DNA from: Gp6-AA40 sp032156805
Lineage (GTDB): Bacteria > Acidobacteriota > Vicinamibacteria > Vicinamibacterales > UBA2999
Length of the DNA: 64,000 nt
Direction: 5' to 3'
Assembly (NCBI GenBank): GCA_032156805.1
Contig: JALDXQ010000003.1
Span: 1-64,000, forward strand
Shown: positions 1-7,846 of the stretch, piece by piece
Numbering within the stretch: the stretch's first letter is position 1
How the letters are laid out: every line of letters begins with the position of its first letter
The notes under the pieces: generated by a model
Told to the model about the DNA's origin: nothing
Databases searched by the model: none
Seen by the model: the letters and a program-made list of their open reading frames with translations, nothing else
Made by a program: the position numbers and the translations under genes

Positions 1-936
1 TCCGTTCTGAACCATGCGCGTGCTGGCGCTGAGGACGTAGCCATTCAGGTACTGCGCGCCTGCGTTGCCGAAGTACTTGCCGTACTTGAGCGCCGCGTCG
101 TGGACCTTGACGAGAGCGTCCTGATAGCGGGGATCGTTCTGCGGCCAACCCGAGAAACTCGACAAATCGTTATTGCCCATGAGCACGACGTCGACGCCAT
201 GCGTAGCGGCGATTTCTTCAGCATTCGCCACGCCCTCGAGCGTCTCGATCATGACGGTGACCAGCATGTTGTCGTTGACGGTGGCGCGATAGTTCACACC
301 CGGCCACACTTGGCCGAACGACCCGCCGCCCGCACTGCGGCGGCCGACCGGCGGGTAGCGTGAAAAGCGCGCAGCGTCGCGCGCTTCCAGCGCATCGTCA
401 ACGGTTGGCACGATGATGCCGATGGCGCCCAGATCCGTGGCTTTCTGAATGCTGGATTCGAGCGCGTCGGGCATACGGATCATTGGCGCCGCGCCAACGC
501 CCGGGCACGCAAGGATCATCCGGCGCACCTCGTCGTACGACATGGTGCTGTGCTGCATCTCGAACCAGACGTAGTCGTAGTGTTTGCCGACCTCGCAGTA
601 GAACTCCGGGTTGTAGGTGGAAATGGTGTAGCTCGTGATCTGCTGCTCCTGGAACAGCAGCTCCTTGGCCTTGTTGTAGAACGGTCGCGGCGTGGCCGGA
701 TTGATCGAGGCCTTGACCTGCCAGCCCCAGCCGCGCGCGTCGGGCTTGGCAGGAGTGAGCGTTCCGCCGATCAACTGGCCGGTGGACGCGCCCGCGCGCC
801 CGCCGCCTTGTTGCGCCCCGTCGCCACCGGCTCGTGGAGCGCCGGCCGGTCCTGGCGCGGTGCCCTGTTCGGCGTGGATTACCATGACGAGCGCAGCCGC
901 CACACAGATAGCCAGCACGAGACGCGGCGATGTCAT
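1..936 (-). CDS. Exported HpcH/HpaI-type aldolase (3' end outside window)
   Basis: The reverse strand is open from an ATG at 936 to the window edge (312 codons, no stop seen). The protein starts with a signal-like segment (MTSPRLVLAICVAAALVMV, then IHAEQG), then a Gly/Ala-rich linker, then a fold matching the HpcH/HpaI aldolase / 2-dehydro-3-deoxyglucarate aldolase family: WFEMQHS, IRMPD, GAIGIIVPTVDDA, the PPVGRRS segment, MIETLEG (metal-ligand Glu region) and LMGNNDLS. The family cleaves or forms C-C bonds in 2-keto-3-deoxy acids using a divalent metal. An export signal is unusual because the characterised enzymes are cytoplasmic. Its ATG overlaps the TGA of the upstream hydrolase gene (ATGA), implying translational coupling. 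The family call is secure; the substrate is unknown. Confidence 0.85.
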   Translation of the reverse strand, partial: MTSPRLVLAICVAAALVMVIHAEQGTAPGPAGAPRAGGDGAQQGGGRAGASTGQLIGGTLTPAKPDARGWGWQVKASINPATPRPFYNKAKELLFQEQQITSYTISTYNPEFYCEVGKHYDYVWFEMQHSTMSYDEVRRMILACPGVGAAPMIRMPDALESSIQKATDLGAIGIIVPTVDDALEARDAARFSRYPPVGRRSAGGGSFGQVWPGVNYRATVNDNMLVTVMIETLEGVANAEEIAATHGVDVVLMGNNDLSSFSGWPQNDPRYQDALVKVHDAALKYGKYFGNAGAQYLNGYVLSASTRMVQNG

Positions 937-1952
937 TGAGGGCTCCCTTTCTCGATCGACAGGCGTTGCGCCTCGGCGCAGTTGCCGGTCATCTCGAAGT
1001 AGCGCTGCACAGTGGGGACGTCGCTTTCGTATGGGTGCTTCTCGCCTGCCGCTCGCGGTAATTGCGCGATACGGGCGCGATCGTAGGCGCGGTCGAACTC
1101 GGTGTGGTTGGACATCAGGACTGTGGCTCCCGCCAGCCGCGCGGCCTCGGCGATCTTTTTCTGGCTATCGCGGTACATGGCGAACGTCTGTGCCTGCCGG
1201 GGGAAGTTGAACGCGGTTCCGCCGGAATAGGTCACGGTCAGCGTGCGCCCACCGTCCTTCACCGGGAAAACGTACGAGAGCGTGCCTGGCGTGTGGCCCG
1301 GCGTAGCGACGACGTTCACTGTGGTATCGCCCAATGTGATCTCGAGGCCTTCCGGCCCCACGGCGACGTCCCGCTTCGGCACGCCACCTGCAGCGGTGGT
1401 GGGACGCAGCAGAGTGGAGTCCCAGTCCGTCGCGCCCATTACGACCTTCGCGCCGTAGCGACTCTGGAGCAGCGCTGCGCCCTGGTCGTGGTCGCCGTGG
1501 GCGTGGCTGATCAGGACGTATTTGATGTCACTCGGATTCAGACCGAGCTGTGTCAGGCCCTCCACGATCTCCGGCTCGATGGCGTAGGCGAAGAGTGTGT
1601 CGATGACGATGATGCCTTGACTGGTGGTCAGGGCCCAGGCTGAGTGGATCCTGGTCCCGATGAAGTAGAGGTTGTCGAACACCTTGAAAGGCCGGGCGTA
1701 CCACGTGGCGCGGTCAGGTGCCGCGGGGGCAGTTGCTGTGTTTGCTGCGCCACGGCCCGAACGGCCGCCGAGTCCTCCGCCAAGATTATCGGGCGCGACG
1801 CAGATCCGCAGAAACGTCCCGGCATGGTCCTGGCCGGCCGCGCGCTTGGCGGCCGTGATCAAGCCCTCGGATGTGGCCGGCGCAGGTGCCTGCGCTCGAG
1901 TTGAAGTCGTGGCGGCGAAAAGAGCGGCGGCGACCAGCGGCCGAAGCCTCAT
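933..1952 (-). CDS. Exported metallo-beta-lactamase-fold hydrolase (subclass B3-like)
   Basis: 339 aa with a signal peptide (about residues 1-20, ending TRAQA). The zinc-binding motif HAHGDH is at residues 150-155, followed by H220 (ATPGHTPGTLS) and H283 (SNHTEFD). This is the ligand pattern of the MBL superfamily and resembles subclass B3-like proteins. AAGGAG sits just before the ATG. The stop overlaps the start of the aldolase gene. Many environmental proteins with this signature are not antibiotic resistance enzymes. Coupling to an aldolase suggests hydrolysis of a lactone or ester substrate in the periplasm, which is inference only. Confidence 0.88.
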   Translation of the reverse strand: MRLRPLVAAALFAATTSTRAQAPAPATSEGLITAAKRAAGQDHAGTFLRICVAPDNLGGGLGGRSGRGAANTATAPAAPDRATWYARPFKVFDNLYFIGTRIHSAWALTTSQGIIVIDTLFAYAIEPEIVEGLTQLGLNPSDIKYVLISHAHGDHDQGAALLQSRYGAKVVMGATDWDSTLLRPTTAAGGVPKRDVAVGPEGLEITLGDTTVNVVATPGHTPGTLSYVFPVKDGGRTLTVTYSGGTAFNFPRQAQTFAMYRDSQKKIAEAARLAGATVLMSNHTEFDRAYDRARIAQLPRAAGEKHPYESDVPTVQRYFEMTGNCAEAQRLSIEKGSPQ

Positions 1953-2006
1953 GGCGTTTCTCCTTTGGACCTGGCGAGACCAATCGGCGGCGCGGGCCCG
2001 CTGGTG

Positions 2007-2798
2007 CTAGCGAATCGGGCCGATCATCGTAATCTCACCCGAATTGGCAGACCCTTCGCTGACCCACGTGAACTTCATGACGTTGGTGTTATCCCCTCCA
2101 GTAATCGTACCGGTCATGACGTTGCGCTGGATGCCCTTGCGATTGGCGTTTGGCGGCGTGTCGATATGGTTGATGTAGAACATGATGGTGTCGCCGTCGA
2201 TGCGTCCGTCGATCATCGCCACTACCGCCGGCGTACATGGTCCGCACACCAGTCCCCACACCTCGTTGCCCCGGACCTTGAGAATCCAGTTCTGTTGCGC
2301 TGTGCGTCCCACCGACACCCAATGTCCCTCGACGGGCGCGGCTGGTGCTTTCGATGTGGCGGCAGGGGAGGGAGGCAGAGGCTGCGGATTCAACTCGAAG
2401 TTCTCGACCACGCGCGCCAGGGATGTCGACGTGGAAGCGGCGCTGGCATCTGCCTCCGGCCGCGCGGACAACGTCATGACGTTGCGGGCAAGCGAGGCAT
2501 CGACGCGCTCGCGATACGGTCCGTAGCGGCGAAACGCGGGTCCACCGGTGTCGTACCGAATGAAGAACGTGGCACGGTCAGCGTCCAGGATCCGGCCGTC
2601 CTCGATCCTGAACACGCTGGCGGGGTCGTCGCAGGGCCCGCACATGATTCCCGTCAGGCGGTCTCCGGATGCTTTGAAGACGTAGATTCGCGTCGTGGTG
2701 CCCTCACCCGACGTCCACGTTCCTGAGACGAGATCGGCGGCCTGAAGGCCGGGCGCCTGGAGCACGACGCAGGTGGCACACAGCGCGATGAGTCTCAT
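2007..2798 (-). CDS. Secreted protein with two CGPC-containing repeats
   Basis: 263 aa. The ATG at 2798 is chosen because GGAGG lies 8 nt upstream and a signal peptide follows (residues 1-20, ending GLQAA); the open frame extends further upstream without support. The mature protein contains two copies of one domain, at about residues 25-115 and 157-250. Each has G-x-W at its start, CGPC (53-56 and 185-188), a DGRI segment (68-71, 197-200) and RNVMT (105-109, 225-229), joined by a Pro/Ala/Ser linker. CGPC matches a thioredoxin active site, but no thioredoxin fold surrounds it. No known family was recognised. It lies 54 bases upstream of the hydrolase gene on the same strand and may be cotranscribed. 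Confidence 0.75.
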   Translation of the reverse strand: MRLIALCATCVVLQAPGLQAADLVSGTWTSGEGTTTRIYVFKASGDRLTGIMCGPCDDPASVFRIEDGRILDADRATFFIRYDTGGPAFRRYGPYRERVDASLARNVMTLSARPEADASAASTSTSLARVVENFELNPQPLPPSPAATSKAPAAPVEGHWVSVGRTAQQNWILKVRGNEVWGLVCGPCTPAVVAMIDGRIDGDTIMFYINHIDTPPNANRKGIQRNVMTGTITGGDNTNVMKFTWVSEGSANSGEITMIGPIR

Positions 2799-2914
2799 GG
2801 CAGATCCTCCGAAAGCGTGCCAAGCAGACCTGATTCGCGGCCGTGTGTCAACGGCTTCGGCGCGATGACGTGGCGGGCGGGTGGGTGGGCTCCGCCCGCC
2901 ACATCGAGCTGATG

Positions 2915-3400
2915 TCATCTCGCGACTTCGACTCGCGAGCCTCCGTCAAATGCCTCTTGCAGTTGCGCGATGTCGAATTTCTTCATCTTCAGGAACGCCT
3001 GTGTCACCCGCTTCAGCTGCTCGGGCGTTCCCGTCTCCAACATCTCGTTCATGGCGCGCGGGACGATCTGCCACGACAGACCGTACTTGTCTTTCACCCA
3101 CCCGCATTGCTCCGCGGCGGGAACAGCGGAAAGTTTCTCCCAATAGCGGTCGATCTCCGCCTGTGTCTCGCACGGCACCATGAACGAGATCGACTCGTTG
3201 AACTTGAAGAGCGGTCCCGCGCTGATCGCCATGAACGGTTGACCGTTCAGCTCGAAGGCAACGACATCGCAATCGCCCGAGGGCGTGTCGCGCAGTGTCG
3301 TGACGCCGGTGATCTTCGAGTTCGGGAAGACCGAGCAGTAGAACTGCGCGGCGTCCTTGGCTTCCTTGTCGAACCAGAGATGCGGTGTGATTGGCTTCAT
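2915..3400 (-). CDS. PhnB-like VOC-superfamily protein
   Basis: 161 aa. The N-terminus (KPITPHLWFDKEAKDAAQFY, then SVFPNSKI) and the segments GQPFMAISAG and CGWVKDKYGLSWQIVPR are typical of the PhnB / 3-demethylubiquinone-9 3-methyltransferase-like branch of the vicinal oxygen chelate superfamily. These are small soluble proteins, mostly of unknown reaction. A strong GAGGAG lies before the ATG. It is the last gene of an ArsR-SRPBCC-VOC cluster on the minus strand, a common bacterial arrangement. Despite the family name, ubiquinone methyltransferase activity should not be assumed. Confidence 0.87.
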   Translation of the reverse strand: MKPITPHLWFDKEAKDAAQFYCSVFPNSKITGVTTLRDTPSGDCDVVAFELNGQPFMAISAGPLFKFNESISFMVPCETQAEIDRYWEKLSAVPAAEQCGWVKDKYGLSWQIVPRAMNEMLETGTPEQLKRVTQAFLKMKKFDIAQLQEAFDGGSRVEVAR

Positions 3401-3454
3401 CGTTCTCTCTCCTCGGTTTGTAATCCCTGTCCAGCTCTCGACAGTCGCGGCCGG

Positions 3455-3961
3455 CTACACGCCTTTGCTGAACAGTGCATCGAGGAGCTGATAGCTCTGC
3501 TCCATGCCGTCGGTCATGCCGGTTGCCACCGCCGCGTCCCGCGCCTCTTTCGACCCGAAGTCGATCAGCGTGGTCACGGTCGTGATGCCACCGTGCTCCG
3601 TGAACGTCACCGACACCAGCGCTTCGTTCTGGGGGTGTACGTCGCCCACGGTCCCGGGATCATAGGTCTCGGTGTGCACGAGCTTCGAAGGTGGTGTGAC
3701 CTCGCGAAACGTGCCGGCGAAGCCGAACTCGCTGGCGTCCTTGTCACTCCGCCAGCGCCACCGGTAACGGCCGCCGACACGCACGTCCATCTCGCACACC
3801 GGCATCGACCATCCGGGCGGACCGAGCAGCCAGCGCTGCACCAGCGCAGGTTCCGTGTATGCCCTGTAGACCAGCGGCCGGGCAGCCTTGAACGATCGTG
3901 TGACCTTGACCTCTTGATCGCTCGGCAGCGTGACCTGTGCCTTTTCCATCGTCATCGGCAT
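3455..3961 (-). CDS. SRPBCC (AHSA1-like) domain protein
   Basis: 168 aa. The ATG at 3961 is preceded by AAGGAGG; the open frame runs further upstream but overlaps the regulator. The protein has the AHSA1/START-like pattern: VTRSFKAARPLVYRAYTEP, then VQRWLLGPPGW, GGRYRWRWR, FREVTPPSKLVHTE and a C-terminal long helix (TDGMEQSYQLLDALF). The family folds as a hydrophobic-ligand cavity; the ligand is unknown here. It sits 34 bases downstream of the ArsR gene and is probably cotranscribed with it and the VOC gene. Confidence 0.87.
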   Translation of the reverse strand: MPMTMEKAQVTLPSDQEVKVTRSFKAARPLVYRAYTEPALVQRWLLGPPGWSMPVCEMDVRVGGRYRWRWRSDKDASEFGFAGTFREVTPPSKLVHTETYDPGTVGDVHPQNEALVSVTFTEHGGITTVTTLIDFGSKEARDAAVATGMTDGMEQSYQLLDALFSKGV

Positions 3962-3995
3962 GTCGCCTCCTTCGTGGTGTTCCGATGTCTCCGCG

Positions 3996-4370
3996 CTAAC
4001 GTTTTGTCCGTTTCCGCGCGCGCGTCGACGCGGACGTCCTGCGTTGCAACTCCTCCAGAACGCTGTCGAGGCGCTGGAAGTTTTCTTCCCAGCTCGCGCG
4101 ATATCGCTCGAGCCAGGCACTGACCTCGGCAAGCGGCTTCCCCTCGAAACGGCGGGGTCGCCGCTGTGCATCCTGACCGACCGTGATCAGCCCGGCGCGC
4201 TCCAAGATTCTCAGGTGCTTGGAGATCGCGGGCTGACTGATCGCGAATGGTTCCGCGAGCTCCGTCACCGACGCCTCGCCGCGCGTGAGGCGAGCCAAAA
4301 TGGCGCGCCGCGTCGGATCGGCGAGCGCGAGAAATGTGGCATCGAGGCGATCTGATAGCTGCGTATTCAT
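3996..4370 (-). CDS. ArsR-family HTH regulator
   Basis: 124 aa. The sequence is a compact winged helix: ALADPTRRAILARL (helix 1-2), SVTELAEPFAISQPAISKHL (recognition helix) and RILERAGLI, followed by a basic C-terminal tail. This subclass pairs with SRPBCC proteins. No cysteine metal-binding motif is present, so it is unlikely to be an arsenic sensor. It heads the regulator-SRPBCC-VOC operon and probably represses it through the inverted repeat at 4385-4400. Confidence 0.9.
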   Translation of the reverse strand: MNTQLSDRLDATFLALADPTRRAILARLTRGEASVTELAEPFAISQPAISKHLRILERAGLITVGQDAQRRPRRFEGKPLAEVSAWLERYRASWEENFQRLDSVLEELQRRTSASTRARKRTKR

Positions 4371-4384
4371 AGCCTATAGGTTCA

Positions 4385-4422
4385 ATAACCATATAGTTAT
4401 GTACTCACGGTGCGCCTGTCAA
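4385..4422 (-). promoter_or_regulatory. Promoter and operator of the ArsR operon
   Basis: On the minus strand a perfect TTGACA (-35; plus coordinates 4417-4422) is followed after 17 bases by TAACTA (4394-4399). The -10 region lies inside an inverted repeat ATAAC-N6-GTTAT (4385-4400). A palindrome over the -10 box of an ArsR gene is the classical autorepression layout. The box assignments are read from sequence only. Confidence 0.6.
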
Positions 4423-4538
4423 GAACGGGACTGTCGTGCCCGGCCTCTTATCTGGGTAGACTCCGGGGCGCAGCAACAATCATCGCGCCCGCTGCTGGGC
4501 CGTGGAGAATTGTTGGGGACAGCGAAGATCGCTCACGG

Positions 4539-5480
4539 TTAGTGGCTCAGCCCGTGCAGGTGCTCGGGCCGGAGGTTGCTTCCGGTCAGGACCGTAGCCA
4601 GACGATCGCCTGCGAGTTTGTGAACCCGAATAGCGGCAAGCCCAGCCGCTCCAGACGGCTCCAACACGAGCCCCAATGTCTGGACCGAGAGCCGCATCGC
4701 CTCGAGCAGATCGCTGTCGTGGACAAGGACCATGTCGTCCACCAGCGCCACGAGACGGATGACTGATTCCGGCACGGGGAGTCGTACCTCGATGCCTTCC
4801 GCGATGGTGTCCGAATGGTCGGTCGACACAGGCTTTCCTGCTCGCCAGCTCAGGGCCATGGACGGCGCTCCGCTGGCGCACACCCCAATAATGCGGGTGC
4901 TGGGCGCACGATCTTTGATCCAGCGCGCAATGCCTGTGATCAGCGCGCCGTCGCCGACGGGTACCACCACCGCATCGAACGGGCCAGCCTTAATCAGCTC
5001 GAGGCCGATGGTGCCGGCTCCCTCCGCGATCGCCGTCTCCTTCCCGTCCTCGACGTACACGCAGCCCTCTCTCCCGGCGACGTAGTCGCGAGCGGCGGCT
5101 TCGCTGGCGGCCGAATCGGCGCCCACCGGGGTGACGCGCGCGCCGAGCGCTCGCATCCGGGCGAGCTTGACGGGATTCACGTTCTCGGGAACGAACACTT
5201 CCACGGCAATGCCACGGCGCCGACCGGCATAGGCCATGGCCTGCCCGAAGTTGCCCGTCGATGAACACACCACCGTCGATCGCGCACCAACTCGCCCCAT
5301 GAAGAAGTCCGCCCCGCGCCCCTTGAAACTCCGTAGCGGGTTAGCCGTCTCGACTTTCACGACGACGTGGCGGCCAAGTACGGCGTTGAGCTGCGCGTCG
5401 GCGTACTGCGGCGTGTTCAGGAAGACCGGATCTATCGTGCGCGAGGCCTCCTCTATACGCCCTACACTGAGATCGAGATC
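4539..5480 (-). CDS. PLP-dependent threonine/serine dehydratase-like enzyme
   Basis: 313 aa from a TTG at 5480. The open frame continues upstream but would overlap the preceding gene by more than 100 bases, and family members begin at the equivalent of SVGRIEEASRTIDPVFLNTP. The PLP lysine lies in NPLRSFKGRGAD (Lys53), the phosphate-binding and active-site loop is CSSTGNFGQAMAY, and PVGDGALITGI is the second glycine-rich loop. This is fold-type II, related to threonine dehydratase and serine racemase. A late motif, LTGSNL, is typical. The substrate is not defined. It follows the DGKPDL-family gene by 35 bases. Confidence 0.85.
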   Translation of the reverse strand, partial: DLDLSVGRIEEASRTIDPVFLNTPQYADAQLNAVLGRHVVVKVETANPLRSFKGRGADFFMGRVGARSTVVCSSTGNFGQAMAYAGRRRGIAVEVFVPENVNPVKLARMRALGARVTPVGADSAASEAAARDYVAGREGCVYVEDGKETAIAEGAGTIGLELIKAGPFDAVVVPVGDGALITGIARWIKDRAPSTRIIGVCASGAPSMALSWRAGKPVSTDHSDTIAEGIEVRLPVPESVIRLVALVDDMVLVHDSDLLEAMRLSVQTLGLVLEPSGAAGLAAIRVHKLAGDRLATVLTGSNLRPEHLHGLSH

Positions 5481-5515
5481 CAAGGATGTCTGAGCGATCG
5501 GATGTAGCGTTGTTG

Positions 5516-6523
5516 CTAGCGTTCTTCCTGCGCCCGCGCCCCGCTCAGGATGCCGCTCAACGAATAGTTGCCTTCGTGACACGCGAACTCGAACAACAGC
5601 TCGCCCGTCCGCTTCAGCGGAATCATCAGCGTCCACGGTCGTGACCACACGGTCGCGTCGTCGATCGTGAGGTGGTACTCGATGGTGTCATCGGCGACGC
5701 GCGTGAACTTCTCGGTCAGGTGCAGCTTGTCCGTGGCGCCGCGGAAGTTGGCGTTCCTCGAGAAGTTCCTGGTGTCCACGACGAGCGTGTCGCCATCCCA
5801 GTGCGCACGCGAGTCGCCGTGGTACTGCGTGATGACCGACGCGACATGCGGGCCGGCATCAATCGGGAAGATGCGGGCGTCGTGGATCATCTCGGTGCGC
5901 AGCGCCACCACGCCCGGGCCCTGCGTGATCTCGAAGTAGCTCTGATAGCCGGCACGGATGTTCGGCGTGCCGCCGTGGATGCAGCGCGTGCTGAGTGACA
6001 GATCCTGCACGCGGTCGGCCGGGCCGCGCCCTTGCCGCGCCTCGGCCTGCGTCTGCGCGCGCGCGGCCGCGCCCGCGGTCAGAGGCGGGATGCGGCCGTC
6101 CGGCGGGTCGATGATGAGCGATGTCCGCTTGTCCCAGATGCGCTCGGACAGCCAGGTCTGGTCGTAGTTGCCGACCTGTGTATCGGCGGACGAAAACGTC
6201 GTCTTGCCCTCGATCGCGGCGGTGAAGAGCTCGTCGGCAAAGAATGCGTCGCCGCCGTCCATCATCGCCGTCGCGCGCCTTTTCAGCTCCGCGAACTCGG
6301 CGTCGGTCATGGTGGCGCGCAGGCCAAACTGCTTCGGCCGTTCGAGCGGCGTCATGTTGTTGTTCGCCCACACGCCCTGCAGATCGGGGCGTCCATCCGG
6401 TGTCCGCGGGACGGTCCAGGCCGACGATGGTCTGGCCGACTGAGCGGGCAGTGCGGCGGTGATCGAAAGGGCGACGCCCAGCGCGAGGCAAGTCAGGGCA
6501 GTGGCGCTCGCTGGTTCACGCAT
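5516..6523 (-). CDS. Secreted DGKPDL-family protein (paralogue 1 of 5)
   Basis: 335 aa with a signal peptide (about residues 1-31, ending LPAQS). It shows the family features: RTPDGRPDLQGVW near the N-terminus, HWDGDTLVVDTRNF, a TEKFTRV segment, a WSRPW strand and the terminal EFACHEGNY. Four other genes in this window (at 19.0, 41.1, 42.1 and 56.1 kb) share this order of motifs. The family is very common in Acidobacteriota genomes but I know of no assigned function. It lies between the DUF6282 gene (21-base gap) and the PLP enzyme, probably in one transcript. Confidence 0.78.
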   Translation of the reverse strand: MREPASATALTCLALGVALSITAALPAQSARPSSAWTVPRTPDGRPDLQGVWANNNMTPLERPKQFGLRATMTDAEFAELKRRATAMMDGGDAFFADELFTAAIEGKTTFSSADTQVGNYDQTWLSERIWDKRTSLIIDPPDGRIPPLTAGAAARAQTQAEARQGRGPADRVQDLSLSTRCIHGGTPNIRAGYQSYFEITQGPGVVALRTEMIHDARIFPIDAGPHVASVITQYHGDSRAHWDGDTLVVDTRNFSRNANFRGATDKLHLTEKFTRVADDTIEYHLTIDDATVWSRPWTLMIPLKRTGELLFEFACHEGNYSLSGILSGARAQEER

Positions 6524-6544
6524 GGTCTGACGGCCCCTTCCTTG

Positions 6545-7744
6545 TCACTGCGTCCCTGTTGGCGGAGCCCCTCGACGGTTGCTCGGGGCGCCCTGAGCCC
6601 GGTCGAAGGGTGCGATTCCGAGAATCTTCGCCGGGTTGATCTTGAATAGCAAATCGAGCTCGCGCTCGGTGAATCCGTTCGCGCGCAGCGCTTTTGCCGC
6701 GTTGGCCAGCGCGTCGGGCTGCCAGTTCGAGTTGAGCTGGCCCGTATCGCTCGACACGAACGCGTGCTCGACGCCGGCGGCGCGGATGCCCTCGACGTAC
6801 CGCTTCACGACCTCGGGCCGCGCGTTGGGGTTGCCGAACCCCGACGTGAACTCCGCATAGATCTCGGGGCCGAGTGCAACCGTCTCTTTGATCTCCTCCG
6901 CTGTCATGTCCACGATGTCGAGCAGCGGGTGCGTGATGATGATGTGCTTCACCCCCACGCGCACCGCTTCCTTGACGATCAGCTGCACCTCCGGCGGCGA
7001 GTTGTGTCCGGTCGCGAGGATGAGATCGCCGTTGCTGTCGCGCGTCTTGGCCTTGGCGATCACCGCGAGGGCCTCTTTCACTTCCGGCAGCAGCTCGCCA
7101 CCGTCGGGGCACGGCTTCGGATAGTTGATCCAGAAGGGGAGGCCTTTGCACTGCGCCACTGCCACGTACGCCGGCGGCCGGCGCGCCAGCCTGTGGATGC
7201 TGTTCTCCGAGTCCCAGCTCGGCATCCAAACGATGCGGCCCCATCCGCCTTTGATCTCGGCCATGTGCGTGATCGCCCAGGGATTGACCTTCGTGCCGGT
7301 CGTCAGGTTGGAGCCCATGCCGCCGAAGATCTCCATGTCGGGATGGAGCTTGCGCATGTAGTAGGCCAGCCCCGCGGTCTGATCGAGGTGGCCCTTGATG
7401 ATGAACCCGCGCATGCCGGACGCTTTCGCTCGCGTGTAGAGATCCAGCGCGTCGATCGATCGCGCAGCCTGCCCGTAACTCGGCCCGAAGCTGTCGGGAT
7501 CCTGGTGCGCGTGCATGTCGATCGCGCCCTTCAGCGCTGGATCGTTCGGCGCGGGATCGCTCAACGAGTAGTTCGCACGTCCGCGTCCCGCCGGACCGCC
7601 CCCCTGCCCGCGATTGCCCTCGCCCGGCTCGCCGCGCTGCTCGGCCGCGCTGTTCTGACCCGTACCGAGCGCCAGAGCCAGGCCGACGACGCATGCGCAC
7701 ACGGTCAGATGTCGTATGGAGCCGATTGATATCCGTGTCTTCAT
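6545..7744 (-). CDS. DUF6282-type amidohydrolase-like protein, exported
   Basis: 399 aa. A signal peptide (about 1-34) and a Gly-rich linker precede an amidohydrolase-like TIM barrel: IDMHAHQDPDSF (HxH metal motif), IIKGHLDQ, ATGHNSPPE, HIIITHPLLD and FVSSDTGQ supply His/Asp candidates for metal binding. The pattern fits DUF6282. GAGAGGA precedes the ATG. The extreme C-terminus (about 20 residues) is encoded by a repeat-like sequence at 6591-6610, so this tail probably does not belong to the enzyme fold. It follows the TonB receptor on the same strand and may act on the imported or surface-bound substrate. Confidence 0.82.
   Translation of the reverse strand: MKTRISIGSIRHLTVCACVVGLALALGTGQNSAAEQRGEPGEGNRGQGGGPAGRGRANYSLSDPAPNDPALKGAIDMHAHQDPDSFGPSYGQAARSIDALDLYTRAKASGMRGFIIKGHLDQTAGLAYYMRKLHPDMEIFGGMGSNLTTGTKVNPWAITHMAEIKGGWGRIVWMPSWDSENSIHRLARRPPAYVAVAQCKGLPFWINYPKPCPDGGELLPEVKEALAVIAKAKTRDSNGDLILATGHNSPPEVQLIVKEAVRVGVKHIIITHPLLDIVDMTAEEIKETVALGPEIYAEFTSGFGNPNARPEVVKRYVEGIRAAGVEHAFVSSDTGQLNSNWQPDALANAAKALRANGFTERELDLLFKINPAKILGIAPFDRAQGAPSNRRGAPPTGTQ
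6591..6610. repeat. Dispersed palindrome-like element CCCTGAGC-N-GGTCGAAGGG inside a C-terminus
   Basis: The 20 bases resemble a short dispersed repeat (CCCTGAGC..GTCGAAGGG type) known from many unrelated high-GC bacteria, usually between genes. Here it is read in frame as the C-terminal tail of the DUF6282 protein (residues around PFDRAQGAP). Only one copy was noticed in this window. Its identity as a repeat is from general knowledge of the motif, not from copies seen here. Confidence 0.45.
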
Positions 7745-7778
7745 CGTGGTTCCTCTCAGTGGAGCGACATTTCAACTC

Positions 7779-7811
7779 CCAACTCCCAAGGAACTGCGCA
7801 TTGGGAGTTGG
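7779..7811. repeat. Hairpin of AACTCCCAA-type repeat
   Basis: CCAACTCCCAA and TTGGGAGTTGG form a perfect 11-bp stem with an 11-base loop, flanked by further degenerate copies of the same words (7773-7787 and 7811-7829). It lies in the 102-base gap between the TonB receptor and the DUF6282 gene. A related hairpin is at 59943-59969. It may act as a transcription attenuator or processing site; no T-run follows on either strand. Confidence 0.55.
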
Positions 7812-7846
7812 AGGTTGGAAGTTGGGCGTTGACGGCTTTGGTTCTA

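Noticed and set aside
933..1952. Carbapenem-resistance determinant
   Set aside because: Only the general MBL zinc motif supports it; the context is catabolic and environmental B3-like proteins often lack such activity.
2007..2798. Thioredoxin-like protein because of CGPC
   Set aside because: The motif is duplicated in a beta-rich context without the thioredoxin helix and cis-Pro pattern.
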